From contig NC_089427.1 of the NCBI RefSeq assembly GCF_013426205.1, positions 1,240,001 through 1,304,000 on the forward strand: a stretch of 64,000 nt of DNA. The letters run 5' to 3'. The stretch is from Metarhizium brunneum (taxonomy: Eukaryota > Ascomycota > Sordariomycetes > Hypocreales > Clavicipitaceae). The translations under genes and the position numbers were made by a program. The notes under the pieces are model-generated. The model saw only the letters and a program-made list of their open reading frames with translations. It made no database searches and had not been told where the DNA came from. Of this stretch, positions 1-11,168 are shown in pieces (position 1 is the first letter of the stretch; the number at the start of each line of letters is the position of its first letter).

Positions 1-996
1 GTTTCGAAGCTCCCTGGTTGCTGTGAATGAATGTCGTCGTGGTAGCTCAGCTCCGGCACCGAGAACACGGAGCGAGCGCCTGCAGCAAGGCAAACGCACT
101 GGCGTGGCCGAACGCTGACTGGTTCGGTGGAGACGCCTGGATCTGGAAAGAGCGGGTGGCCGGCTCTGATTGGTTGGAGCTGCGGTGCTGTTGCTGCTTT
201 ACCTCACCACGGCTGCCTGCCAGTCAACGTTCGGAGTATGAGAAATCGCAGAGAGTGTCGAATTTTCTCTAATTTTATTTGGGAAAATCTGACACTTTGA
301 ATGGAGGTATCCTGTTATTTTGTCTGTCCGACACAGCAGCTACTCCCACGCGCCCGCCTTATGTGGGAACAGTCCGGCTGTCAGGGGGTAGACTCTGTGG
401 CCCTCTATCTGACTATCACGCGCTACATGGTACTACGGAGTCCTTTCAGATATTAAAATAATAATAAGCATATTAGTATATCCTTGTCAACGGGTGAATT
501 TCTCTTATAATCGATTACTCGGGAGATATCTTGTGTGCTGCAACTGCTAGTTGCCTCTGATTGGCTGAAGCTCAAGTGTTTACCTCACCGAAGGCTGCCT
601 GATGGAATCTGGATCCTGGAGGCTTCGAGAAGAAATGACGAGCGGCCACGCCCACGTCCCTTGATGAGTGAGCAGCCTACAAGCTGTTCGATTTCAGAGC
701 TTTCTCCAGTTCACAGGCGCTCAATTAATGAACTTTAAATAGAAACCTAATGCTTTGTTTGCGTCTCTCACATGAATTTACCTCGTGTCTGAAGAGGTAA
801 GGTACCCGACGTGGACATCTGACACCCACCAGTTACTTCACCCCACCATAGACCAAAGACCGCATCGCCTAGCATCACTGCCACAGGACTACCGTGTCTT
901 ATCCATCGTCACAACTGCATATAACTCAGCCCTCTCTCCTCGAGACTGTCGGGCTCACTCTTGGCTCCTCTCCCACACATCCCCGCCCTCGAAAGG
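1..996. other. Left-end noncoding region
   Basis: I see no convincing gene here; open frames are short and composition is mixed. It holds two diverged copies of a short block (about 164-219 and 555-601) sharing CTCTGATTGG and TTTACCTCACC followed by GGCTGCCTG, with an unequal spacer. The last 100-200 bases are pyrimidine-rich and are probably the promoter and 5' leader of the UBX-domain gene that starts at 997. Confidence 0.5.
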
Positions 997-2584
997 ATGG
1001 CATCTCATGTCGTCGTCATCGCCACCGACCTGCGCAGGGCGACTGTCAAGGTCAACCCTGGTACCTATCTCTCCGATGTGCTAGACCAAGCTTGCCAGAA
1101 GCTCAACCTCTCCAGCGACAAGTACCTTGTCAAGTAAAATCGCCCTCTTACCGCTTCTGCGCTCCGCATGCCAGTCCTGTTCTTAAACTAACATTGTCCA
1201 CAGACACAAACAGAAGCAGGTCGATCTCTCGGTGCCCTTCCGAACATCAGGCCTTGCTGGCGGCGCAAAGCTCGAGCTCGTTCTACGCTCCAAAACCCCG
1301 TCCGCCGTCCAAATCGCCCTTCAAATCCCCCAACCCGATGCCAAAGAGATTCCAGGCGGCCGCTTAATCAAGAAGTTCCCCTCCGACCTGACGCTATGGA
1401 AAGTCATGCGCCAGTTTGAAAGTGGAGAGGCGAGCGCGGGGAAGAATGTCAACATCACCGCGAGGGGGTATGCGAATACAACAAGTGGGAGCGGACAGCT
1501 GTATTATGAGACACCTGTTTTGAATATTATGGGGAGGGAGTTTTCGAGTTTTCCGGAATTTCAGAAGACGTTGGCGCAGTTGGGGCATAACTCGGGCAAT
1601 GTGTTGATTCGGTTGGGGTACAAGAGGACTGAACAGACGCTGTTTGAGGCCATGGAGAAGATTAGCACCTTTTTCAAAGATGGTGAAGAGAACAGCGGGT
1701 CTGACGTCAAGGTTGATGAAACAAAGACGGAAGAAGCCAGGGAGGAGAGTCAACAGCAGGGTGATACAACAATGACCGACGGTGTGCCAGAACCAGAGGT
1801 CGCTCAAGAAGATTCAGCACAGTCACAACCTGAGCCTGAGCCTGTCCTCTCAACTGCACCGGTGGAACAAGATGCTCCTAAAGAGTGTGCAACGGCCTCC
1901 TCACCCACAGCACAGGATCCGTTTCAGCCCATCAACGTCTTCCTTGCGCCAACAGGAACTACACCCGCTGCGGCGCTGGTACCAGCCTCAGAGACGGACT
2001 TCACCCCAACCATCGCCCACGCCCAACTCCATCAGGCCCGGCTTCTAGAAAGCTCGCGGAACAAACGGCTCCTCTCAGACAAGGAACTAGAAGAGAAGGC
2101 CGCCGCGGAAGAAGCACGCATCGCCTCCATTCAATCCATCCTCGTCAAGGTTCGATTCCCCGACAATACCAGCAGCGAATGGCAGGTCAGCCCCAGCGAG
2201 ACGGGGGCATTCTTGTACCAAGCCGTGAGACACGTCATGGCAGATGCTACGCAGCAGTTTCACCTCGTCCTCCCCGGCGGTAAGGACATCATCAAAGACA
2301 GCAACGCGGAAAATCATAACCTTGTCAAGTCGTATAAACTATCTGGCCGGGTCCTCGTCAATTTAGTGTGGGAAGATAGTGTACCGGCAGCAATCAGAAA
2401 GCAGCCCTTCCTCAGGGCAAATGTCGCGAACCAGGGGCAGGCTGTCAAAGTGCCTGATCTTCCAAAAGTCGACGATGCACCTGAGCCGGGTCCCGCGACG
2501 GAGGCGCCCAAGAAAGAGAACAAGAAGGACAAGGGAGATGGGACGACGAAAAAACCGAAGTGGTTTAAGTTGGGGAAGAAGTGA
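997..2584 (+). CDS. TUG/ASPL-like UBX-domain protein (p97/Cdc48 cofactor)
   Basis: Two exons, 997-1133 and 1204-2584, give 505 residues. The 70-nt intron joins YLVK to HKQKQVDLSV in frame. The N-terminus (MASHVVVIATDLRRATVKVN, with a strand-turn-strand pattern to about residue 80) fits a TUG ubiquitin-like domain, and residues roughly 360-440 (KVRFPDNTSSEWQV to GRVLVNLVWED) fit a UBX domain. Between them lies an acidic, Gln/Pro-rich linker with low complexity, and the C-terminus is Lys-rich. Proteins of this architecture (yeast Ubx4, human ASPSCR1) bind the AAA ATPase Cdc48/p97 and modulate its hexamer state and ER-associated degradation. The start at 997 is the first ATG that reads into the conserved UBL. 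The functional role is inferred from family; the domain assignment is by pattern, not by search. Confidence 0.85.
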
Positions 2585-3200
2585 GTTGATAATGTTATTG
2601 CATGACTTGGCGTTTTATTTCGAATGTATAGGGTAGAGTTTAGATGAGCGAACGGTTATGAAAATGGTGTAGTAATTACACATGACAACATTATGAAGTT
2701 GAGCTAGATGAACATTTGAGAATCGGGGACTCCTTGGAAAAGAAGGATTGAAAGTCACGCTGCATTCATACTAAGTACTGGGAGTGATGTTGGCATGTGC
2801 ATCTCGGCTGTACCATATACAACAATGAATTTTGGGAAACGATGAACGGAGATGCATGTTCTTTAGGAAATTTACCATGGTATTCCAGTTGACAATGAGA
2901 AGAGTTGGCAAAATATGGTGTCACATTCATTCAAGCATCACAAAGACCAGAATCCACAAATTCGAGAAGGTTAATTTTGGTATTCCAACGAAGCAGTAGC
3001 TATTTCACGTCCCTAAGATCCGCAAAACAAGCCTTCTCAGCTACTTCTCCGGCCGCAATGCATCCCATGTCATGACCCCCACGCCGGTTTTTACATGCTT
3101 TCCCAAAGGGGAAAAGAAAGCGGCTTGCTTTTTCTCCCATTTTTGCAACCCGATAAAAAGTTTCCCATTTCAAAATCATTTCATCCGTCTAGAATGCGAT
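2585..3200. other. Convergent 3' intergenic region
   Basis: This 0.6 kb lies between the stop codons of two convergent genes (UBX protein on + and eL36 on -). It is AT-rich, has no long open frame, and presumably carries both 3' UTRs and polyadenylation signals. I see no RNA gene or repeat in it. Confidence 0.6.
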
Positions 3201-3923
3201 TTAGTGGGCGGCGCGGCGGGACTCGGCGATGACGCGCTGCAGCTCGTCGACCTTCTTCTTGGCGCGGCCGAAAGTACCGAGCTGTGATCTGGTCAGCATC
3301 CACGACACAGAACGAGAGCGATGAAGGGTTTGTGAGAAAAAAACGTACTCTCTTCTTGGCGAGCTTACGGGCACGCTTGTCCTTGGAGTTGCGGAGCAAT
3401 TCGATGACGCGGCGCTCATAGGGGGCAAGACTGCATCCAAGTTAGCTTGGGTTCGAGGCTTCGTGGGATGAAAAACTCCATTCGGCAGAGAAATTCATCG
3501 AATGGACTGGCGGGTTTGCAATCGAAGCCGGCATCCAGTCTTGCACACATGGACCCGTGTTTCCCATCCATTCAATGATTTCGCTCCGCTCGAATTGTCA
3601 TTTTTTCGCAGTGGTTGTGTTGCGACTTACCCAGCAACCTCCTTGACGACCTCACGGACGAAAGCGGTGCGCTTGCTCAGGTGGCCCTTGGTGCGGGAGA
3701 CACGGGGCTTGACGACACGAGGGGTGGTTTTCTATAAAAGGCGAAGAAAAAAAAGCACAAAATGTCAGCGTCCATCGTCTGCTTCGGCAACAGGAACCAC
3801 CTCGCGGAGGACGAGGGGAGAGCGTAGCAGAGATCCTCCACGAGGTGAGACTTTGACAACACGTACGTGGCCGCGGTTCAGACCAACGGTCAGACCGGTT
3901 TTGGCGGGAGCTTCCTTGGCCAT
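3201..3923 (-). CDS. RPL36: 60S ribosomal protein eL36
   Basis: Four exons on the minus strand: 3923-3867, 3731-3631, 3430-3349 and 3281-3201, giving 106 residues, the usual length for eL36. The protein starts [18 protein letters not shown], contains [18 protein letters not shown] in the middle and ends [19 protein letters not shown]. It is very basic, as expected of a large-subunit ribosomal protein. Introns of 135, 200 and 67 nt all start GT and end AG (GTACGT, GTAAGT and GTACGT donors). The first intron falls after codon 19, close to the start, a common arrangement in fungal ribosomal protein genes. It shares a 372-bp upstream region with thymidylate synthase, transcribed the other way. 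Confidence 0.95.
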
Positions 3924-4295
3924 CTTTGTCGATTGGTGATGGGGTTGTCGACTTCGGCGTTGGGTGATGTCGAGGAAAGGAATATCACCAAGTTCGGAGA
4001 CGGGGTCCGTAAATTTCGGTGGATGGCGCACACACCACACTGCACATTCGAGAAATTTTTCGAGTTGTGGGTCACGTGCGCGAGGGTAAGCGAAGGTGAG
4101 CTGTACTCCGTAGGGAGCTTTGGTATCGGGGGTACGGGAGTTTAATAACCCGGCCTGAACGATTGCTGCCCCACAGCGGGTTTGGCACTTGGCTCCTTCG
4201 GGAGCGGGGCATCTTCCCAAGTCGCGTCGACGGGCTCCTTGGACCGCGTCGCTCTTTTTGCTGCACATGCTATAGACGAGAACCCTCAGTTGAAG
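3924..4295. promoter_or_regulatory. Divergent promoter, eL36 / thymidylate synthase
   Basis: The 372 bp separate two divergent start codons and must hold the promoters of both a ribosomal protein gene and a DNA-precursor gene. I did not find a clear TATA box. One copy of the dispersed motif TACTCCGTA lies at 4104-4112. Confidence 0.6.
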
Positions 4296-5363
4296 ATGAC
4301 TTTACAGAATGGCGTTGCTCCCAACGGAGCTACCTGTGCCAAGAGGCACGAAGAGTACCAGTATCTTGATCTGATTCGGGAAATTCTAGAAGAAGGAGAA
4401 CAAAGACCTGATCGGTGAGTTGCAACAGCCGCGTTGTTCACTACGTCACCCCCACTAACAGGATGACTCTGCAGGACGGGAACCGGCACTATCAGCATTT
4501 TTGCCCCTCGACCTCTCAAGTTCTCACTGAACCGGGACGGCACTCCTATTCTTCCACTTCTTACCACCAAACGCGTGTTTCTTCGTGCTGTGGTTGCCGA
4601 GCTGTTGTGGTTCATCGAGGCCAACACTTCATCCAAGGCGCTGAGCGACGTCGGCGTCAAGATCTGGGACGGCAACGGTTCCCGCGAGTTCCTCGACAAC
4701 CTAGGCCTCACCCACCGTGAAGAAGGAGACCTGGGCCCCGTCTACGGTTTCCAATGGCGTCACTTTGGAGCAGAATACGTGGACGCCAAGACGGACTACA
4801 CAGGCCAGGGCGTCGACCAGCTCGCAGACGTTATTGACAAGCTCAAGAACAAGCCGTACGACCGTAGGATAATCATCAGTGCGTGGAACGCCCGTGATTT
4901 GCATCTCATGGCGCTCCCGCCCTGCCATGTGTTTGCTCAATTTTACGTCTCATACCCCAGCCGAAGACGGCGGAACGGCAAGGCCTCTTCCACGGAAACA
5001 AATGGCGGCGCAACGAGCACGGCGCCTGAAAAGGGCCATCTACACTGCCAATTGTACCAGAGATCTTGCGACATGGGTCTCGGCGTACCGTTCAACATTG
5101 CCAGCTACGCTCTGCTCACCCACATGATTGCCCATGTGTGCGATTTAGTGCCCGGCAGCTTGACACATGTCATGGGCGATGCCCACGTTTACGCGGACCA
5201 TGAAGACGCTCTCAATATTCAGTTGGAAAGAGAACCACGCCAATTCCCGGAGGTAGAAATCGCGCGGGAGAAGGGATGTGGTATCGACGGGTGGAAGGTG
5301 GAAGATATCATTGTCAAGGGGTATGATCCGCACAAGACAATCGCCATGAAGATGGCTGTATAA
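4296..5363 (+). CDS. Thymidylate synthase
   Basis: Exons 4296-4414 and 4475-5363 encode 335 residues. The enzyme converts dUMP plus methylene-tetrahydrofolate to dTMP and dihydrofolate, the only de novo route to thymidylate. Visible family signatures are the folate/dUMP motif around [19 protein letters not shown], the active-site loop [13 protein letters not shown] with the nucleophilic Cys at about residue 190, [20 protein letters not shown] with the dUMP-binding Arg/Asp, and [10 protein letters not shown] basic, Ser/Thr/Gly-rich insertion (about 27 residues, following FYVSYP) separates the catalytic Cys loop from HCQLYQRS; the minimal bacterial enzyme has almost nothing there. The 60-nt intron splits codon 40 (CG/G, Arg). 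The first in-frame ATG is used as start. Confidence 0.95.
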
Positions 5364-6946
5364 GATGACGATGGACGAAATTTGCGAATGAATTACGTTG
5401 ATTTTTTTTTTCACGGTATGCGGGCGGGAAATCTTGGCACACTCGGTGCAACGTGGTATAGGTATGGGCAAATACCTAACGCTATTAATGATTGGATGCA
5501 TTAAGAAGCAGTGCTTTCGTGTTTGGTATGGATAGATGGTATATTCGCTTGATGCGTTGTATATCGTATAGACTGCGGTAGATGGAATACGAAGTTCAAC
5601 CTTCAGTGAGCTTTAACAACGACCTGAACGATTCTTTCGCTCGACCAGCGAGGCTACATGTGTTTCTCACCAGGGTACGTCTCGAACCTACCTTGTCTGA
5701 AGTGCAATCCAGGCGACGGGCAAAAACGTCCGCCAATAGCCACGCCTTTACAGCCTGCGGGCATGCTAGAATTATGGCGAAAACAAGATGATCTCTTATG
5801 CGAGCGTCATGACGGGCACATGGCCGGGATCGCGGTTTCCGACGTTGTGCAACGCCATGGGATAAGTTTACCCCAACATGATAATCTAATACTGAGTGTC
5901 CGATTATACACCGTCCTCCCGTCCGCGGGTTACAATGCACCTGGCTGACCGCACTGCGAAACGAACAAGTCCCGGTATGTACATGCGCCCACCACGTGGG
6001 TTCATCTGACCGGCCGGTGGAGCATGTTTATTCTCGCAAGCACGCAGCCGACGATCTGGCGATCTTGGTTCTCGCATTCTGCGTGGCTTTCTCGGCCGGG
6101 TGTGCTGAGATGTACACTTGGGCGACTAGCTAGTAGAGGCAACATGCTTCCTGTAGCGACGGCAGAGAAGTCCAAGGACTGCCGTGGACATGGTTTGAGG
6201 GGGATCGACAAGTCGGTAAACTTGGCTTCCCGTTCTGTGGTGTCCGTCGGCGATTATTTCATCACGTCCTTTCTCTGGCTGGGCGCATAAAACATGTGCG
6301 GTTACACGATGGAAGCGGCCAAGAAGCGATCGCCAGCAACGGTTCGGCGGGATTCCACTGCCTAAGTTGGAAGGTCTCGGCGGAAGATGGGAAACGGCAG
6401 AGGACAAATTGACGGACGCTCTCTGCCCACCCTGGAATGATAGAGACGCGGTTTTTTTGTGTTTTCTGCCGACCTGTCTGCCGTCGTATCAGCTGGATCG
6501 CGGCGCACATCTCGATCACGGTAGAGTCGTGAGCCACCCCCGAGACCCAACCAGCTCCGTCAGTGTGGCCGCATGGTGTGTAGAAAGGGCCCTGCTGAGG
6601 CTGCAAATCGTATGGGCCTGAATATCTTGGTGCCTGACATTCCGCGTCGCCAGGGGGGGATACTACCCCCGGATAGCGATGCGGGTGGCGGCAGCCTTTT
6701 TGGCAGGGAAGGCATTCAGTGGGGGGGGATTGGATGCCGCGTTCTTGATGCGAGTCAATCAATACTAATACTAGTGAAAGATGGCTCTTGAGAGTCGAAT
6801 CTGTCGTCGTCCTCTCACCAAGACAGATGCTGAATGCCAAATGCCAGCCAAATGCCGCAGCATTTCTCACCGCTCGGTCACCTGATCAATTGATAGCCCG
6901 CCTTTCCAATCCACGGACGGGCATTCCAGCATTGCATCATTCCATT

Positions 6947-6966
6947 ATCCATCCATCCATCCATCC
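6947..6966. repeat. (ATCC)n microsatellite
   Basis: About five tandem copies of ATCC in noncoding DNA. No associated gene. Confidence 0.8.
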
Positions 6967-8025
6967 CTCGAGGAGCCAGTCAGTCAATCGGTCTATGGAC
7001 AAGGTCAGCCCCGGCAATCCAGTCGTAACAGATTGAGCCCTTTTCTCCGTCTACGATCGGCAGCCCAGCCCCATCGAGATGAGACGTGGTATGCCCAATC
7101 ACAACACATGATATTCGAGTTTCCCCTGCCCATCACTGCTGCGTCTCCAATTCTTTCGCCGGGCTATTTTCTTTGCCATCCTGTTGGTTGTCATGTTTGC
7201 ACACGTCGCTTCAGGAGGCGAAACATTGTGTGGATTTTGCTTTTTAGCGTTCGTCTGTTCTTCCGACGGTCGACCGAGTATCGCGATTCGCCACCACAAC
7301 CCACGCAGCATCCGGTTTACGCGCGTATGAGCAGCAGCTGAGAGAGACATGTGTGGCAGACGGCAGCATTGTTTGCTCATGGGCCGTACAATGCAGTCAT
7401 TCTCTGCTACACTCCCCAAGCAGGACACGGCACAAGGTCTGCAGGCGTAGCGTTGCGCGATCGACAGGGCTGGGAGTCATTATACTTCTTGTCTTTTGCA
7501 ATCCTACCCGTCGATCCATTCACCTGTGATGTAGACACGTCCTTCAGAGGATAACATATGAGAGCATCCAGAGAGAGAAAAAAAAAAGATTGTTCAACCA
7601 GCACGACACGTAAGCCCATCTCCACACGAGTCACGACCGGTTCGTCTCAGAAGACAATCGCGCAGTTCTTGTACTCTTCCGAATATATTCTCTGTCAAAG
7701 TACAGCAAACTTTGGACATTTACCAGTATTCCGATCACATAAAGTTTATCGCCCCGTACCCACGTTTTCCACCACACCGTCTCCGTTCTCCATTGATATG
7801 CAGCCGAGTGGTGTGAACCGGCCCAGGCACCATCCATTAACTGGTCTCGGCGCTTTGTACCAGTCTTGTAACTATCTCATGTTTGCTGGCCCGTCACTTG
7901 TGCGGCAGCCGTATCAGGAAGTGATGTGTAGTACCGTTGCTCACTCAGATGGCTGTATTACCCGTGTCCAAACCGCGCCCCCATCCCCTTTGCGTAAATC
8001 CCTTTCCATCTTGTTATACTTTTGC

Positions 8026-8034
8026 TATTTATAA
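8026..8034 (+). promoter_or_regulatory. TATA-like element of the 8214 gene
   Basis: TATTTATAA lies about 180 bp upstream of the ATG at 8214 and is followed by a long pyrimidine-rich stretch, a layout often seen in fungal promoters of strongly expressed genes. Assignment is by position and consensus only. Confidence 0.35.
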
Positions 8035-8213
8035 CATCCATCCTTCCTCCGTTTCCTCTCTTGCAAACACCGTATTCTTTTTTCTTTTTCTTTATTTTTC
8101 CATTCTTTTATAAATCCGTACTCTCGGCTTTCTTTATTCCAGAACTTTGACAGTTCGTTCCTGGTGCGAGTCATCAATATAGAAAACAAAAGAAGCAAAG
8201 AAAAATACAGAAA

Positions 8214-8861
8214 ATGAAGTCCACTCTCTTCTTTCTGGCCACGATGCCGGCCGCCTTCGCCACCAAACTGGCATATACGCCTCCTGCCGCCCTCGCCGTC
8301 AAAGCCGAGGACCCCCAAAACAAGTGTGTCCTGCCAGCGGACTACCATGTCAAGAGCTTTACCGCGACGACCAACGGCACGGGTGACGGCTTGACCTCGT
8401 ACCAGTTCAAATTCCTGGACACGACTACAAACTCGTCGACCAGCTGTGAGTACGGTCCTGCGTCCAAAGCCCAGGATTCAAGCAGCGGGGGCACACTGCC
8501 GCGGTACTCCTGTGAGAGTGCAGACGTGAGCTTCATTTGGCAGGGTCAGACGAAGAAGCTATCCATGATTCAAAAGGTCTGCCCTGATGACAAGGGGTAA
8601 GTCTCTCCCCTCTCACACCCGTCTTTGAATATTTGCTCCCGTGGGTATCTTGTTTCGATGCTGATAGCAATGGCCCCCATCAGCCAAGCCGAGTACGAAG
8701 TTGCCGGGTCCGTCGTCATTCCCCTGACTTGCAATCTCAATGCTTGCCAGGCCAATGCTACCGACTACACGGGTACCTTCAACAGCCTCAACGCTGTCAA
8801 GCAAACTCCTCCGGCCAGACGCCAGCGCGGCGTTGCGTGGTCCTATGACCTGGCCAACTAA
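8214..8861 (+). CDS. Small secreted cysteine-containing protein, AA1-like candidate
   Basis: Exons 8214-8596 and 8684-8861 encode 186 residues. The N-terminus MKSTLFFLATMPAAFA is a signal peptide. The mature protein has six cysteines (one near residue 38 in NKCVLPADY, then SCEYG, YSCESA, KVCPDD, and LTCNLNAC) and alternating hydrophobic strands such as SYQFKFLD and VSFIWQG, suggesting a secreted beta-sandwich. The spacing of F-x-F-x-D and the cysteines resembles fungal Alt a 1-like (AA1-like) proteins, but I hold that loosely. The 87-nt intron has a GTAAGT donor and a CAG acceptor. An alternative acceptor 10 or so bases upstream would change frame and give a less protein-like tail. Likely extracellular; role unknown. 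Confidence 0.75.
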
Positions 8862-9965
8862 GCTTGGGGCTTGGGGACTCGGATGAGGTGACGAGGGAGA
8901 AAGAGCAATAGTGCCACGTTCGGTATGGCAAGCTCCCGACTATTGTCGCCGAATTAATGAATACGCCTTTTGCTACTCGGTATATATTGTTTTGCGTCGC
9001 CCATCTTTGACCCCTTCGCGGTGGGTTTCATGTTGCAAACCCCTGCGTTGGAAAAAGGGAGAGTTTGAAGCGGCGCGATTGCATGTCCCACATGCAGCTT
9101 TTGGAATGTACAGTTCGATACGCTACTATAGAGATTGTCGGAAATTCGAGACCCTAAATTGGTATACTTTTTCTGGTGAGCATTACTGCACTGATGTCGC
9201 ATGTCGTATGCCAGTCGTCTATGTGAGTGGTTGCAAAACGTCAACTGGTGCCAAGAAGTTAGTTACCTTGTGCCCGTTTCCATCACGCACCCATGGGCCA
9301 TGGCCGCATTGTATTCCCCAGCCAATTAACCCTCTCCGTGATGAATGTTCCTGGTCTCGCGCCCCCTGCATGGCTTGGCTTCCCTTTTCCCTTCATTTTT
9401 GGCCTTGCTGTCAAGCTGGGCTGACCCGGTGCCAAACATGGGCAGGTGCAGCGCCCCGCACCTCCTTCACTCCGCACTTTTGGCGCATCAGGACTGCCCA
9501 CCACGCCGTGTCATAGTACAAAACAGTCACGAGTCCACTTCTTGCTTACGCTTTCAGCTTTCTTGGCTGACCACTCGTGTTTTGCCTCGACCAGACCGTT
9601 TCACGGTGAGCATTCCTTGCCATTGACATGTATTTTACTTAGGGGCGGCCCCCCTTTGCAACGCGCTCGTTGTCGCCGTTGCGCTGCTTCTGAGATTGAA
9701 TTGACGATTGTAATTCTTACTTGGTCCTTCGACACGTCGCGATACCCGTGCTGCGTCTGCCGATCTGAATCCACCACCGCCGTTTCGGGACGTTGTGGCT
9801 GAGAGGAGAAGGCTGCTTTGTTGGGGCTGCGACGACATCAGCCAAACTACTACACCAAAGGGAAGACAAAAGAAGACGAGTTGACAAATACAAAAACGTC
9901 TGGCTCCACTTGGATAATGTAAAACGCGGATTCTTCCATTTTACACCTGTCGGATATCTTTCAAC
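8862..9965. other. Intergenic region between secreted protein and lipase
   Basis: 1.1 kb of 3' UTR and promoter sequence. Several open frames of 60-200 codons overlap in different frames without recognisable protein features. I see no repeat or RNA gene. Confidence 0.5.
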
Positions 9966-11168
9966 ATGTGGTCTTGGGCGCTTCTCATACAACCGCTGCT
10001 GTGGTGGCGGCTTGCTCACAGTTCTCAGCATCACGTCATAGACTCGCCCTCACCAAATAACGAATCATCGCCGTCAAGCATATCAACGTCGTTGTTTGCG
10101 GATCTTGAGCGTCTGTCTAGACTGGTAGACGTGTCGTACTGCATCGGCAGCACCGGCGTCCACAAGCCATTTCAGTGCCTGTCGCGGTGCAAAGAGTTTC
10201 CTGGCCTTTCTCTAGCCATGACATGGAGCACCGGGTTTCTCATGGGCGACAGCTGCGGCTACATTGCGGTGGATCATGGGAGCAGATGGATGGAGAATCA
10301 AGATGGCGGCGTCTCTGGGGAGAGGAACGGCGCCATCATTGTCGCATTTAGGGGCACATACAGCATCGCCAACACGGTGGTGGATTTGGGCACGATACCC
10401 CAGGAATACGTGCCTTATCCCGCCCCAGATGACGATGACAGCGACTTCCTGGAGAACTGTCGTCGCAAGTGCGACAATTGTACCGTCCACATGGGGTTTC
10501 TGCACTCGTGGCGGATGGCCAGGGGGACGGTTGTGCCGGAACTCAAGGCGCTGAGGAAGAAGTATCCGTCTTATAAAATCCAGCTGGTCGGGCACAGCCT
10601 GGGCGGTGCCGTGGCCTGTCTTGCCGCGCTGGAGCTGAAGCTGTCACTCGGCTGGGACAACTTGGTTGTGACTACCTTTGGCGAACCTCGGGTCGGCAAT
10701 TACCAACTGGCTCGCTATATCGACAAAGCGTTCCAACTGGACGGCACGAGAAATTTGGAACACAGGACGTACCGCCGTGTGACGCACAATAACGACCCGG
10801 TCCCGCTGCTACCTCTGGAGGAATGGGGTTACAGCCCTCACGGCGGAGAGATATACATTTCGAAGCAGGAGCTCCAACCTACCGAAGAGGACATTCGATC
10901 ATGTGTTGGCGATAGCGATCCGGAGTGTAGTGCCGGTGCTGAGACCTCTTTGCTCGAGGATATGCGTCGACTGCTCCATTTCGCCTCTGCCTCCCCGTCT
11001 ATTGAGGAGTACATTGTGGCGAGGACCTTGCCGACTCGTCTCAAGATTTGGCAGCTGTTTTTCGCACACCGAGACTATTTCTGGAGACTGGGGCTCTGTG
11101 TGCCGGGAGGAGATCCGGCGAACTGGGGACGAGGTTGGTCAGGCGGAATCGAGTCGGAAGAACTGTAG
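9966..11168 (+). CDS. Secreted class 3 (fungal-type) lipase
   Basis: Single exon, 400 residues. A hydrophobic N-terminus (MWSWALLIQPLLWW) looks like a signal peptide. The alpha/beta-hydrolase core shows the nucleophile elbow GHSLGG (residues 209-214, Ser211), an acid in NNDPVP (Asp277) and the histidine in YSPHGGEIY (His292), the Ser-Asp-His order of the Rhizomucor/Thermomyces lipase family. AFRGTYS at about 127-133 is the conserved oxyanion/lid-hinge region. Cysteines at CLSRC and CRRKCDNC suggest disulfides. The family hydrolyses triacylglycerols or feruloyl esters outside the cell. The C-terminal 60-80 residues (FFAHRDYFWRLG, then a Gly/Trp-rich end) are less typical. Substrate cannot be told from sequence. 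Confidence 0.9.
   Translation: MWSWALLIQPLLWWRLAHSSQHHVIDSPSPNNESSPSSISTSLFADLERLSRLVDVSYCIGSTGVHKPFQCLSRCKEFPGLSLAMTWSTGFLMGDSCGYIAVDHGSRWMENQDGGVSGERNGAIIVAFRGTYSIANTVVDLGTIPQEYVPYPAPDDDDSDFLENCRRKCDNCTVHMGFLHSWRMARGTVVPELKALRKKYPSYKIQLVGHSLGGAVACLAALELKLSLGWDNLVVTTFGEPRVGNYQLARYIDKAFQLDGTRNLEHRTYRRVTHNNDPVPLLPLEEWGYSPHGGEIYISKQELQPTEEDIRSCVGDSDPECSAGAETSLLEDMRRLLHFASASPSIEEYIVARTLPTRLKIWQLFFAHRDYFWRLGLCVPGGDPANWGRGWSGGIESEEL

Larger units (their letters stand above)
5364..8213. other. Long intergenic region
   Basis: About 2.85 kb without a supportable gene. Open frames reach about 200 codons on the minus strand (6262-6870) but lack protein-like composition and overlap others. An ATCC tetranucleotide run lies at about 6947-6966. 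The last part is probably the promoter of the secreted-protein gene at 8214, with a TATA-like TATTTATAA at 8026-8034. Confidence 0.5.

Noticed and set aside
30..100. TGGTAGCTCAG, resembling a tRNA A box
   Set aside because: No B box, no cloverleaf pairing downstream.
5675..5765. Reverse-strand GGTTCGAGAC, resembling a tRNA B box
   Set aside because: The T stem has a mismatch and no acceptor stem partner is found upstream.
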